Positions 53,943 through 64,000 of a DNA stretch of 64,000 nucleotides are shown piece after piece (position 1 is the first letter of the stretch; every line of letters starts with the position of its first letter). A program made the translations under genes and the position numbers. A model generated the notes under the pieces. The model saw only the letters and a list, made by a program, of their open reading frames with translations, did not search any database and was not told where the DNA came from. Source of the stretch: Brachycybe producta. Lineage: Eukaryota > Arthropoda > Diplopoda > Playtdesmida > Andrognathidae. The DNA lies in contig JAUPFP010000003.1 in assembly GCA_036925085.1 (NCBI GenBank), positions 3,091,001 through 3,155,000 of the forward strand. Reading direction: 5' to 3'.

Positions 53943-54908
53943 ATTAGAATCCCAAATAGAAAACAAAAGTAAAAATGAGGAAGAGGAATGGAGTTAAGTT
54001 AGATAGAAGAGGAGGAGGAGGTGGATTTGAGGTTTTCCTCTTTTGTGGCTGTCAGTAAAACTGTCAAAAGATATCCCAATCCACCCCCTAATGTCTCTCG
54101 GACTCGTTAAAACTCAACTCAACTCCTAAAAAAAAGCTCTAATAACAGCTTGCACTAATTAAAGCCACACACACATAACATAAACCCTACCTTCAAACAA
54201 AACGCCCATCCACCCCTCACCCCCTTTACATCTAATGTATGCTTTGCCTTAATTACAAATTAGCTGAAAATTTAATTTAGAAATGAAGTGGTCGCAAGTG
54301 TGCCGCTGCTGCGTTTTGCCTTTACTCTCCTCCTACTCTTCCTACTCTCAACCCAACCCCCCCCCCCCAGCACCCCACCACTCTTCAATTACACTTTCTC
54401 TTCATTATTCTACTAATACTACTATTGTGGACATGGCAACCAACATTGAACAAAATTCCATTTTTAATTAATGGCCACCAGGTGGTGTTCCAATCGATAC
54501 TAATCAATTACAATTAAATTAAAACCCATCTCTTTTTTTAATATTTGTGAACGTAATTAGAAATAGCAAGAGCTCAATGACAAACAATAGCGACACCTGG
54601 CAATGTTCTGTGTTTGCAATTTTGTTATTAACTAAAGGAAGAATCACACATGCTGAATAAAATCACACTAAATTTCACTTTGTAAGGAATTTACCCGAAG
54701 CGCCTTACATTTTTCAGTAAAAAGGAATGCAGAAAAAAAAGGTCTCACTGTGCAGAAGACCCAACTGAAACAGAATTTTTCCAATTTAAATAAATAATTC
54801 TGTTCTTTTTGGCAAAAAAAAAAGTAAGACCAAAAAACAGAACAGTCTGTTTTGTAACGCAGAATCTAATTTAATCAGCCAATAGGAAGGCGTCCTTCAT
54901 ATTCATTA
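53943..54908. other. Unique sequence with homeodomain-like sites and a CTCF-like motif
   Basis: TTAATTACAAATTAGC at 54248, ACTAATCAATTACAATTAA at 54499 and GGCCACCAGGTGG at 54472. No gene seen. Confidence 0.4.
54470..54488. promoter_or_regulatory. CTCF-like motif GGCCACCAGGTGGTG
   Basis: The CCACCAGGTGG core matches animal CTCF consensus. Another lies at 3449-3463 (CCACCACCAGGTGGCC). Confidence 0.3.
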
Positions 54909-55203
54909 TAAGGGCACGGATTTTTATGCATTTATCAAGCAACTGTTTCTCAATCTGTGGCCCAAGAGCCAATTGTGAACAACAATTACTGGTTTTTGTC
55001 AATCAAAAAACACCTTCTTAGAGGCTAAAACTCTACTTGACAACTGATAGTAACCAGATATCTAGCCTCAAAACAGTCTTTTTGATAATAAAAATGCATA
55101 ATTGTTGGTTGCTGTAATGAGGAGGATAATTATTTCACAAAATTGGCACTTGGGCCACAAATTGAGAAACAGTTACTTGATAATGCATAAAAATCCGAGC
55201 CCT
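54909..55203 (+). mobile_element. J element copy
   Basis: AAGGGCACGGATTTTTATGC to GCATAAAAATCCGAGCCCTA. It abuts the 27-bp minisatellite. Confidence 0.82.
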
Positions 55204-55204
55204 A

Positions 55205-55715
55205 GGAGTCATACATACCCCCACAAAGATCACCAGGTCCAAAAGGAACAGAAATACCACTAGATTCATAAAGCCTGCAATGCCCATCAGGTCCATGTGG
55301 ACCACAAAGACCAACAGATCCATGAACATCCCAGAGATCACCAGGTCTCTGAAGTCCACAATGATTACCAGTCTCATGAAGGCTACAAAGACCACATAGT
55401 CCATCAGGAGTACAAAGACCACGTACTAGACTCATGTCATGAGGCCTACAAAGACTACTAGATTCAGGAGGCCTACAAAGACCACCAGATTCATGAGGCT
55501 TACAAAAACCATCATATTTATGAAGCCCACAAAGATCACCAAGATCATGAGGCCCACCAGATCCATTAATGATTCAGCCTACAAAGACCACCAGACCCAA
55601 GAAGCTCAATAAAGATCATCAAGCTTATGACTCCCATAATGACAACCAGGCCCATAAGGCCTACAATAACCACAAAATCCATGGAACCCACAAAGTTTAC
55701 CAGCCTTATGAGGCA
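55205..55715 (-). repeat. Diverged 27-bp minisatellite with 9-residue reading
   Basis: Units like CCTACAAAGACCACCAGATT recur with period 27 or close to it. On the minus strand the frame gives C-R-P-H-E-S-G-G-L-like nonapeptides. No start, splice or domain evidence for a gene. Confidence 0.8.
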
Positions 55716-56544
55716 GACAAAAACCAAAGGACCTTTTTTTTTAAAACAAAATTGCTAGCTTAAGCTCACAGCCCATGGGGCTTTATGTATTTCTCCATTT
55801 TCATAAATGTTGATTCCTCCATAAAAAAAACTTGAGTAACTAAACTCTTGTCTCAATTTATATTCAGAAAATTTTCTGCAGCCACAACTTTACAAATAAT
55901 ATTAATGCAGCCTCCACCCCCACACCCATCCCCTCCTCTCATCCATTACACCCAACAAAATGACTGTTTTCGTATATATATTACATAAAAAGCCATTTGT
56001 CCACATTCGAAATGAGTATTTTTTACTATTTCTGGAATAAATACATTCCAATGTTATAATGAAGAAGAAGGTTAGTTGGCCACCAACCACCATTTCATTT
56101 CATTTTCATGGTTTTATGTTGTTGACTTCCACAACCACCACCAACTCACTCTCTCTCTCTCTCTTTGAAATGTAAGAAAAAGGGGATAAAAGACTGGAAA
56201 AGATGGAGGGATAAAAAGGGAGGAGGTGTTTTGTTATGATTCCACTAAAAATCTTTCTTAATGGTCCTCCTCCTCCTCCTTAACCCACCCTCAACACTTA
56301 AAAACTGCAACCAAAAACAATGCAACACTTAAAATAATTACACAAATACAGAGTGTGTCTCAAAATATGGTCACTTGGTGGTCTTACCTCTTGTTTCTAA
56401 AGGCATTAAATCAAGAAGAAATTTCACACATGATATTCAACTTGAACCCTTTAACACATCAAGGCTTTAAAAAAAAACCCTAGAAAACCGTCTGTATTAT
56501 TGAGTTAACCCACTCCTTTAGAGGTTGCAACGGGTAGAACAAAA
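55716..56544. other. Unique sequence
   Basis: CT tract 56148 and CCTCC runs. No gene seen. Confidence 0.5.
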
Positions 56545-56680
56545 ACCGTTTCTACTCTGTTTGGAACCGGTTTAATCGGTTCTCGATTTTGTTTGAAACC
56601 GGTTTAATCGGTTCTCGATTTTGTTTGAAACCGGTTTAATCGGTTCGCAATTTTGTTTGAAACCGAGTCTGAGCCGTTCG
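56545..56680 (+). repeat. About 34-bp tandem repeat, AACCGGTT-rich
   Basis: Three and a half units of GAAACCGGTTTAATCGGTT plus CTCGATTTTGTTT. Degenerate AACCGGTT palindromes continue to 56850. Confidence 0.92.
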
Positions 56681-56929
56681 CGGAGGTTGACGAACCGGTT
56701 CCCAATATGCATTAGCAGATTTGCACAGCAAATTAGTTAGAGGTGTCGAACAGAACCGAATCTATATACTTGGTTCGGAACCAGTTCTTATCAGTTCGAC
56801 CTATAGATCTCCTGGCGAACCAGTTCTACCAGTTTCAGTAATCGGCGAACCGGTTTAAATGAAAAAGTTAAGAAAGTACGGTGCTCCTTTTAGGACACGC
56901 ATGAAACAATTTCAGTCCATTATGTCGAG

Positions 56930-57103
56930 TGCGCGACCCTGAGTGCCGTCACACTGTGTTTTTTTAATTATAAATAATTTAATATTATTTCATTTATTTC
57001 TATCTTCTTAACGAATAATATAGGATTATTATATTTGAAGGATTCGAGAACTTTTTAGGATTCGGATTCGAGAAACTATAGGATTCGTCCCACCTCTAGT
57101 TTT
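56930..57103 (-). mobile_element. F element fragment
   Basis: CGACCCTGAGTGCCGTCACAC to AGGATTCGTCCCACCTC. Confidence 0.78.
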
Positions 57104-57757
57104 TTTTTTTAAATGTGGAGCTAATAAAAGAGGGCGCCACTTTCGTTCCATTCTCCACTAGAGCTCTCTTAACAAAATGTCACCACCCACATTTGATAAT
57201 GTTATCATTTATCAGCCACATTACATATTTTTCCACCTTCTTTTTCTGAATGGAATGAAGAAGAATAAAAAACGCCAAAACCTCAAAAAATATAGAAGAA
57301 GAAGAAGAAAAAGCAACTGAAATGAACCACAAAAACCTTAAAAGATAGAGAAATTGTAAGACAAATGCAATAATTCTAAAAAGGAAAGGTTGTTTTTATT
57401 GTCACCACACAACTTACAACCTTAGAAAAATATATAAAGAAGTGAATTCATTACAGTCTTTTGTTTCGGCTGTCTTGTTTTATGCACTTTTTATGGGACC
57501 CTATAATTGGCATAAAACAGTTGCAACAACAATATTTTTTGGTGGTTGTGGCCCACCCCCCCCCCTTTATTTTTGTTTTCATTTCTCTCTCTCTCACTCA
57601 CTCACTCACTCACTCATTCAAAACTTCTTAATCTCAGAGAGTATTAAAGCTACTTCATTTAGAAAAATATCATAAACATTTTTTTACATAAACAGAGATA
57701 TACATTATGTATCTAGTGAGAACCATTTAAAGTGGTTTTATAGTGTAAACACGCCTA
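57104..57757. other. Unique sequence
   Basis: GAGGGCGCCACTTTCG at 57130 and (ACTC)n at 57593-57616. No gene seen. Confidence 0.5.
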
Positions 57758-57962
57758 CAGGCATTTAGAAATCGGGACATACAGAAGTTGGTTCTGCCCT
57801 TTTTATGACGAACGGCAACGTCTAATTGGTTGGTTATGTAGTCTGACGTCACATGCTCCGCCCTTTTCAACGTCGAACCACACAACAAACCAATTACAAG
57901 TTGCCGTTCTCAATAAAAAGGGCGGAGAAAACTTCTGTTTGTCCCGATTTCTAATTGCCTGT
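57758..57962 (-). mobile_element. MITE-A copy 21
   Basis: Full-length. The flanks are inverted (GTGTAAACACG on the left, CGTTTACACT on the right), so the palindrome seems to extend past the element. Confidence 0.85.
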
Positions 57963-58024
57963 CGTTTACACTGACCCATATCCAGAAAGAGTCCAAAACC
58001 TTAATAATGGTATAATTTCGTGGG

Positions 58025-58231
58025 ACAGGCAATTAGAAAACGGGACAAACAAAAGTTGGCTCCGCCTTTTTTATGACGACTGGCAACTTCTAACTGGTTG
58101 ATTATGTAGTCTGACGTCACATGCTCCGCCCTTTTCAACGTCAACACCACACAACAAACCAATTAGAAGTTGCCGGTCGTCATAAAAAGGGCGGAGCCAA
58201 CTTGTGTTTGTCCCGATTTCTAATTGCCTGT
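58025..58231 (-). mobile_element. MITE-A copy 22
   Basis: Full-length, ACAGGC/GCCTGT ends. The left arm has the AAAACGGGAC variant and the right arm the consensus. Confidence 0.87.
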
Positions 58232-58310
58232 TCACACTTGTCATGTGACACAACTCTATATAGTTTTTATTTTTTATTAAATAAATACTGAATGACAAGA
58301 GCAGAATTTG

Positions 58311-58515
58311 ACAGGCAGTTAGAAATAGGTAAAAACTTCAGTTGGCTCCGCCCTTGTTATGACGACTGGCAACTTCTAATTGGTTGGTTATTTAGTCTGA
58401 CGTTGAAAAGGGCGGAGCATGTGACGTCAGACTTCATAACCAAAAAATTAAAAGTTGCGTTTGTCATAAAAAAGGTGGAGCCAACTGAAGTTTTCACCTA
58501 TTTCTAACTACCTGT
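58311..58515 (+). mobile_element. MITE-A copy 23, extended palindrome
   Basis: The GGTTATKTAGTCTGACG module is present on both sides of the core, replacing the usual TTGTTGTGTGGTTCGACG on one side. Both arms also share the private variant GAAATAGGTRAAAAC. Confidence 0.87.
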
Positions 58516-58850
58516 CAGGACAGGATGGGATTCTAACAACATAGCATGTCAAACACGAGGCCCCACAATGAATAATTTCTGTGCCCCCTCCCCCCCCCCC
58601 CCCCGCATGCAACAAAAGTTTTAATTAAAATTTACCAGCTTAATTTTTAAATTTTCTAATTATAGGATTTACTACCTTTTTTTCATCCATTCACTACTTT
58701 TTCTCACCTTTGAATTATATTATAATTCTAATTTTGTGCTGCTGTTATGACATTTCTAAAGTATCAATCTATTGTCTTTGTTCTTTTTTAAGTTTTTGTA
58801 TTTTTGTGGCCCACATACTGTAAACTTAGACCTTGTTTATTTGGCCCGTG
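58516..58850. other. Unique AT-rich sequence
   Basis: C run at 58587. No gene seen. Confidence 0.5.
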
Positions 58851-59175
58851 TTATACCTTGTACACAGTCATGAGTTAAATGAATTCAAATTAAACGTGTT
58901 TAGGTGAATTATACGGAATCCAGTTAAGGACATGAACACCAAATAAAAATAGACTTTAATTATTAATATTTTAAATTGAAATACTAAATCCATATTTTGT
59001 CAATAGTTTCTATACACTGTGAATTATATTTAAGTATTAACTCAATATTTTCAGATTAATTAACTGAATAAATTTAGAACTCGATATATTGTTGGTTTGT
59101 CCTTCACGGGGCTCTGTAGAACACTTTTATTATTTAAATGCATTTAAAATATCAGGTGAGTGCTAGGTATTATTA
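58851..59175 (+). mobile_element. E element copy 6
   Basis: TTATACCTTGTACACAGTC to GAGTGCTAGGTATTATT. A (TTACAA)n-tailed fragment follows immediately. Confidence 0.82.
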
Positions 59176-59248
59176 GCCTTTACAATTACAATTACAATTA
59201 GTACTCTGCTAGCAGCCCAATAGGCCTATGGCAGAGGGGCCTTGAGTT
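59176..59248 (-). repeat. Fragment with (TAATTG)n tail, possible retroposon 3' end
   Basis: On the minus strand CCTCTGCCATAGGCCTATTG precedes a GCTAGCAGAGTACTAATTG tail. A similar core (GGCCTATGGCAGAGG) is at 41010-41034. Confidence 0.4.
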
Positions 59249-59283
59249 TGACATGCTTGTAGTAAAATATTAGTAAGTTTTGA

Positions 59284-59955
59284 GCATAAAGCACCTATCA
59301 CACTAGCAACTTTTATTGCAATAAAACGTGCAATGTGACATTGCAACTTCCTTGTTTATAGTGTGATATGCAACTTGATAAAACTTTCCTTTCAACTTAG
59401 TGTCAAACTCAAGTCTCACCGAGTTGAACAGGTTCAACTTTGAGAGACTTTTCAAGTCAACTTTCTGACAAACAACCAATCAGGCCGTTTGCCAGAAATG
59501 ACATACGATGAACGAATTCCCGGTTTCATGACTTCCGGTTTAATATGAACTTCCTGTTAGTTGATCCCAATATGGACACACAAACCTAGGGGGCAGCTGA
59601 CATTGAACAGAAAATCGTGTACGATTTTCACTAAGATTGACAGCAGATCCTCGTGTGGATGGAAAGTCATTCTACTTTTTAGCTGCATTTTTACTTGGAT
59701 AATCCAGAATAGAATTGAAATTTTAAAATTGAGTAAAATGCAGATTTTGGAAGCCATTCCGATACCGTACGAGATTCACCCGAATGTGTCTGCCCCCTTG
59801 ACATAAACGAAGTTTTGAAAACTTGATTGGGAACTAGAGGTTGCATAATGTGATATATAGAAGTTTATTACAAAGTTCTAGTTGCAAGTCACATCACAGG
59901 TTGCATTGCAAGTTGAATTGCATCGGAGGTTGCTAGTGTAAAACCGGCTTTATGT
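59284..59955. mobile_element. O element (about 670 bp)
   Basis: CATAAAGCACCTATCACACTA with GCAAC at the left; GGTTGCTAGTGTAAAACCGG with CTTTATG at the right. Repeated TTGCAA/TTGCATTG motifs inside. Single copy here. Confidence 0.7.
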
Positions 59956-61070
59956 TACAGAAAATTACAAATTTACAAACAAACAAAGAAAACTATATAT
60001 ATTAATAATTAATAAATATATTTTTCCTTAAGTTTAGAATTACGCCTGTTGTGCGCGCCATCTAACGGACAAATTAAAACTTACAGATTATAATTAACAA
60101 CTTTTATTTTCACACAAATTCAAAAACAAGAAGATTTGTTGGTGACATTAAAGATCATCATTAATTTTACAAACAGATTTTCCGATCTAGTGTTGTGGTG
60201 CGCCCGCCCGCCCGCCCGCTGAGCGCCCAATTTTCACCCAACCACCCACCACAACAACCCTCTTTCAAATTGAAAAACACTTTTTTTTATTAAAAAAAAA
60301 TATAAACTTTTAAAATAATATTAAGCAAAACCAAGAAGAAGAAAAAAAGTGCTAAAATGTTGTTGTTGGTTAGCAACAAGCATAAATTAGCAGAATCTAC
60401 ATAATTGCTTTCAGAACCTATTTCTAGGGTGTCCTCCTCTCTCACCTCCCTCCCCCACCCCCTTTAATATACAGTAAACAACAACAACACCTCCTACCAC
60501 CCCATCAATAGGGATCCCTCCCACCCCCAAATTCCTCCCCTTTTAAACAAAAAGAGGAGGAGGAGGAGGAGGCGTTTTTTTATATCTTTGAAATGCATTC
60601 TACGACTTAGTCACGGCTCGCTGAAAAGGAATTACTCCGAAACGCGTGAAAAATGGCGGACGTTAATTAACCAAACTCATTTGGAAAACGATTCCACCTC
60701 ATCCACCACCCCCTCCCTTCAACAACAAAAAAAACCCCCCTAACACTCCAACCCTCCTCCTCCCCCACTTTCCATTTTCCTTAATGACGCACAGCAATAG
60801 TTAATTACGAAATATAATCCAAGTTGGCAAATGCGAGCTCGAAACAATTAGTTCTCCATCCATTGTGCACATTAATTTTTCACCAAGATCCAAGCACCAG
60901 ATTAAAATAATGTTCCCTTAGTTTCATTTCCATCCAGCCACCCCCCCCCTCCCTTTTTCAATCCCCCTCTTAATTCTCTCCACCCACTTCATCATCATCA
61001 TCATATTCACTAAAAGGCCAAAACTTTTATACAAATAAAAATTTAAAAATGTACAAATTGGTTTTTTTTG
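59956..61070. other. Unique block, relatively MITE-free
   Basis: GCGCGCCATCTAACG at 60053, (CGCC)n at 60201-60222, GAAAAATGGCGGACGTTAAT at 60647, and a fairly complex 60780-60930 segment. Candidate regulatory DNA; no exon recognised. Confidence 0.4.
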
Positions 61071-61138
61071 TTAAGGTTGGCTGAATACATATTTATTTTG
61101 TTTTTGTCCTCTTAGATGGCGCCACGGCAGTGGCAACT
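61071..61138 (+). mobile_element. D element copy 7, left tip
   Basis: TTAAGGTTGGCTGAATACAT to TTAGATGGCGCCACGGCAGTG, then broken by the GA-rich satellite. Confidence 0.72.
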
Positions 61139-61144
61139 TCTAAG

Positions 61145-61810
61145 AGGGGCAAAGAGAGAGAAAGAGAGAAAAGAGAAAGAGAGAGGTAGAAAGAGAGAAA
61201 GAGACAGAGAGAGAGAGGTAGAGAGAGGTAGAAAGAGACAGAGAGAGAGAGAGGTAGAAAGAGAAAAAGACAGAGAGAGAGAGGTAGAAAGAGAAAAAGA
61301 CAGAGAGAGAGAGGTAGAAAGAGAAAAAGACAGAGAGAGAGAGGTAGAAAGAGAAAAAGACAGAGAGAGAGAGGTAGAAAGAGAAAGAGACAGAGAAAGA
61401 GAGACAGAGAAAGAGAGACAGAGAAAGAGAGACAGAGAAAGAGAGAGAGAGAGAGACAGAGAAAGAGAGAGAGACAGAGAAAGAGAGACAGACAGAGAAA
61501 GAGAGACAGACAGAGAAAGAGAGAGAGACAGAGAAAGAGAGAGAGACAGAGAAAGAGAGAGAGACAGAGAAAGAGAGAGAGAAAGAGAGACAGACAGAGA
61601 CAGAGAGAGAGACAGAGAAAGAGAGACAGACAGAGACAGAGAAAGAGAGAGACAGAGAAAGAGAAAGAGACAGAGAAAGAGAGAGAGACAGAGAAAGAGA
61701 AAGAGAGAGAGAGACAGAGAAAGAGAGAGAGACAGAGAAAGAGAGACAGAGAAAGAGAGAGAAAAGTCGACCAAAATGATTCAAGTCAAAAATAAGAGAG
61801 AACGAAAGAG
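61145..61810 (+). repeat. GA-rich satellite, about 650 bp
   Basis: Almost pure purine strand, GAGAGACAGAGAAAGAGAG. A 30-bp higher-order unit beginning AGGTAGAAAGAGAAAAAG repeats five times at 61253-61390. Long ORFs on both strands (RERERDRE and SLSLSLS) are by-products. Confidence 0.95.
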
Positions 61811-62274
61811 ATGAGAGAAAGAATGGATTTTTGTGGTCAAATTTGCTCGACTATCCCCTAAATGACCATTTAGACCAGACAATCAAGACGGAAATTGAGT
61901 TTTCTCAAAACTAATTCCATAATGATTATCTCTCTCTGATCTTTAACGATCAAAAACTCCACCCACAATCCCCCCTCTCTCTCCTTCCATCTTTCTCTCT
62001 CTGTCCAAACTTCCCTTTTTAATTTACTTTTAACCCCCCTCCCTCCCAGTTTCAAACCCAATCATAACCCCCAACCCCCCCCGCCTTCCAATTTCCTTCA
62101 AGTCCATCATTTCTGTTCATTCGTCAAATAATTAAACCTCTCTCAACAACAACAGCCAACAAATAAAAAGAAAAAATGGCCGTCACTTTTGTCAAGATTT
62201 TTATCATTGATTTTACCAAATCATTCTCTGCGGACAAAACCGCGAGTATTCTTTACTCTAAATCACCTGGTTAC
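61811..62274. other. Unique sequence
   Basis: CT and C runs, AAAAAATGGCCGTCAC at 62171. No gene seen. Confidence 0.5.
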
Positions 62275-62402
62275 AACGATGCAAACTGCACTAAGGAATA
62301 GTGACGTCGAAATGACGTAGCAACATACGATGTATTGAGATGCACGACATTGCCTTAAACGTCATTTTGACGTCACTATTTCGTATTGAAGTTTGCACCG
62401 CA
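62275..62402. repeat. Inverted repeat with CRE sites
   Basis: GCAAACTGCACTAAGGAATAG and GTGACGTCGAAATGACGT on the left are mirrored by ACGTCATTTTGACGTCACTA and GAAGTTTGC on the right. Likely a MITE; single copy. Confidence 0.65.
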
Positions 62403-62590
62403 CTTAAGTCGTATATTCGTAATTTTCAAGTATTTCGAGTAAAAGTAGTGATATTAGCTTCAAAGCTAAAGAGTCAGCTAGTATAAAGGTGGCGCTACAT
62501 GCGCGCGCAATAACGCAAGAGCTCAAATACATATTCAACAACGCGGATTTTAACCGCAATCCGCAAACAACACAAAAGGGGAGTTAAGAG

Positions 62591-62615
62591 GACGTCACTA
62601 TACAGTGACGTCATC
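62591..62615. promoter_or_regulatory. Paired TGACGTCA-like (CRE) palindrome
   Basis: GACGTCACTATACAGTGACG followed by TC: two CRE-like sites face to face with one mismatch pair. Nearby GCGCGCAATAACGC is CpG-containing. Confidence 0.4.
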
Positions 62616-63504
62616 ACTCACAACTTCTTGTTAAAACTCGCTTAAAAAGTTAAAATAACTCACCTAACTGTCATAAAAGCAACTTATTTGACACATTTCA
62701 ATAGTTTTATATAGTTTAAGACACTTTTACGCGATAGAAATCACTTAAAAAACGCGTTTACTAGTAAAATTACACGGCGATAAAAAATGGCTGCAACACT
62801 TTCACTGACACCAAGAACAATAAATGAAGAAGAAATCTAGAACAGGTGACATGATTTTATAAAATATGAAGCCACTTTATTTGTACGAAAGTGTACTAAT
62901 ATGGCGGCGTCCATCTCATTAGGATCTATACGCTTACGGGTGCCATATTGGATCACTACCTTCCTTTGTTTCCATTGATTTCTGATACGAGTCGTGGCTC
63001 GAAATAGTTATTATGCAATGAGTGGTTCATACCCTGTTAACTATTATTTTTCTAGGTGGCTTTACTTTTGTATCCGATTATCTAATCTGAGCACTGCGAT
63101 TCACCCAAATTACAGAGATTTCAATGTATTAATCAGTAATCTAACTGCTCCGAAATTCCTTATGACGTTTTGATTTGCATAAATCAAGGGCAATTAAAAT
63201 TATTTTCAAATAATGAACCAAATCACTTAATTAAAATTTCTGTTTTAAATTATTTTAAATATTTAAGCAATTACTATTTCTAAATAAATTATATTTATCT
63301 TTAAATTTCTAAAAAAATAACATAATTTTGAAGTTCTATCATGCTTGTCACTCATGTAATGTGTTGACAATTATTTTCGGCGGCCATTTTGTGTCTTTGA
63401 AAATAAGAAATTCAATTTTAAAGGAGGGCACACGTGTTAATATAAACGATTCCTTTATCTTTCACTGCAGATGAATCATCCGCAATGTGCATACGTTGCA
63501 AATT
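62616..63504. other. Unique sequence with YY1-like sites
   Basis: ATATGGCGGCGTCC (62898) and CGGCGGCCATTTTG (63378). A promoter beyond the window end is possible; no exon recognised. Confidence 0.4.
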
Positions 63505-64000
63505 CGCCCTTAAGAGGCTACATTGCAAAATTACTTTGATAAAGCTCCCCAAAGAGCGCTAGCGTCGCTTTTCTATTATGCCAATACACGTTAATTAATT
63601 TTTAAAATAAACACAGTCGCGACAATATGTTAATTTTTTCATATTTAAAGTTGTCCAATTTTGATGGTTCAAAGTGCAATGTGCACCTTAAATATATGCT
63701 GATCTAGTGATAGAATGACAAAAAATTGGTAAGTGCGGTTCTATTTTTAAAAAAAATATTTCAAAATCTCGAAATTCTAATTCTTATGTTAAACTCCATT
63801 GAGTAAGAAAAAACATCCATTAAAAATGCTCGCAAAAATACCTAAAAATATTTTTTTTAAAAAACCAGAACAAAAATCAGCACATGCGCCAATGTGTTGG
63901 CTTCATTGTGGTTTACTTGTGATTTTTTAAAAATTATTTTTAGGCATTTTTACGAGCAATTTCAATGGATGTTTTCTTTGGTTATTTGGGCGTACTCAAT
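63505..64000. mobile_element. M long foldback, cut by window end
   Basis: Reverse-oriented flank (TTAAGAGGCTACATTGCAAAA, AAGAGCGCTAGCG), then TAGTGATAGAATGACAAAAA at 63704 and the left arm. The right arm lies outside the window. Confidence 0.75.

Noticed and set aside
61112..61814. ORFs of 214-232 residues on both strands
   Set aside because: They are readings of the GA-rich satellite (Arg-Glu/Asp one way, Ser-Leu the other); no gene signal.
1..64000. Retroviral, LINE or transposase coding regions
   Set aside because: No long ORF shows reverse-transcriptase, integrase or DDE-type motifs; all elements seen are non-autonomous.

Overview
This is animal nuclear DNA. It is AT-rich, with one intron-split developmental gene set in a very dense field of short non-autonomous transposons, minisatellites and microsatellites. 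There is no operon, no rRNA, no convincing tRNA gene, no CRISPR array and no transposase or reverse-transcriptase ORF. The one gene I recognise is a LIM-domain-only gene (Lmo, the LMO1/LMO3 and Drosophila Beadex group). Its three coding exons on the + strand are 27689-27942, 38042-38167 and 40327-40543. All junctions are GT/AG in phase 2 and the product is 198 residues with two complete LIM zinc-binding domains. The MTMDVK start recalls Drosophila Beadex as I remember it and suggests an invertebrate, perhaps an arthropod, but the species cannot be fixed from the sequence. A possible alternative last exon (polyglutamine tail) lies at 42038-42548.

Layout. 1-27.1 kb: upstream DNA packed with foldback MITEs. 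27.1-40.6 kb: Lmo, with a 10.1-kb intron 1 full of MITEs and a 2.2-kb intron 2 that begins with a long 19-bp minisatellite. 40.6-44.4 kb: 3' flank with the candidate alternative exon. 44.4-50.5 kb: several recent tandem duplications, a Helitron-like tandem pair and a large F-family block. 50.6-52.1 kb: a cluster of recombined MITE-A copies. 52.8-57.1 kb: decayed satellites, a 27-bp minisatellite and a 34-bp AACCGGTT-rich tandem. 57.7-64 kb: more MITEs, a 640-bp GA-rich satellite and half of a long foldback cut by the window end.

Repeat families named here. MITE-A: about 205 bp, ends ACAGGC/GCCTGT, 9-bp target duplications, 23 copies. MITE-B: same ends and related core, different arms. C: foldback with CTAGAAGGGTAGCTCAATCA arms. 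D: TTAAGGTGGCTGAATA ends. E: about 320 bp, TAATACCTTGTACACA ends. F: GATTCGAA-rich, about 400 bp. G: AAGGCCTTGTTTCCA ends. H: GTCAATCTGCAGATTGCC palindrome. J: TAGGGCTCGGATTTTTATGC ends. X: about 300 bp with three CACGTG sites and ends carrying TAGATGGCGCCA. M: long foldback with AGTGATAGAATGAC arms. Smaller families are L, N, O, P and S.

The most striking material is the structural evolution of MITE-A and MITE-B. It includes exact 9-bp duplications, template-switch dimers, microhomology deletions, left/right chimeras, an inverted core, an extended palindrome, and arms that differ between copies but match within a copy. A second theme is a CTCF-like core (YAGRKGGCGC) that recurs about 25 times, partly spread by X and D. 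No multi-gene system is visible.
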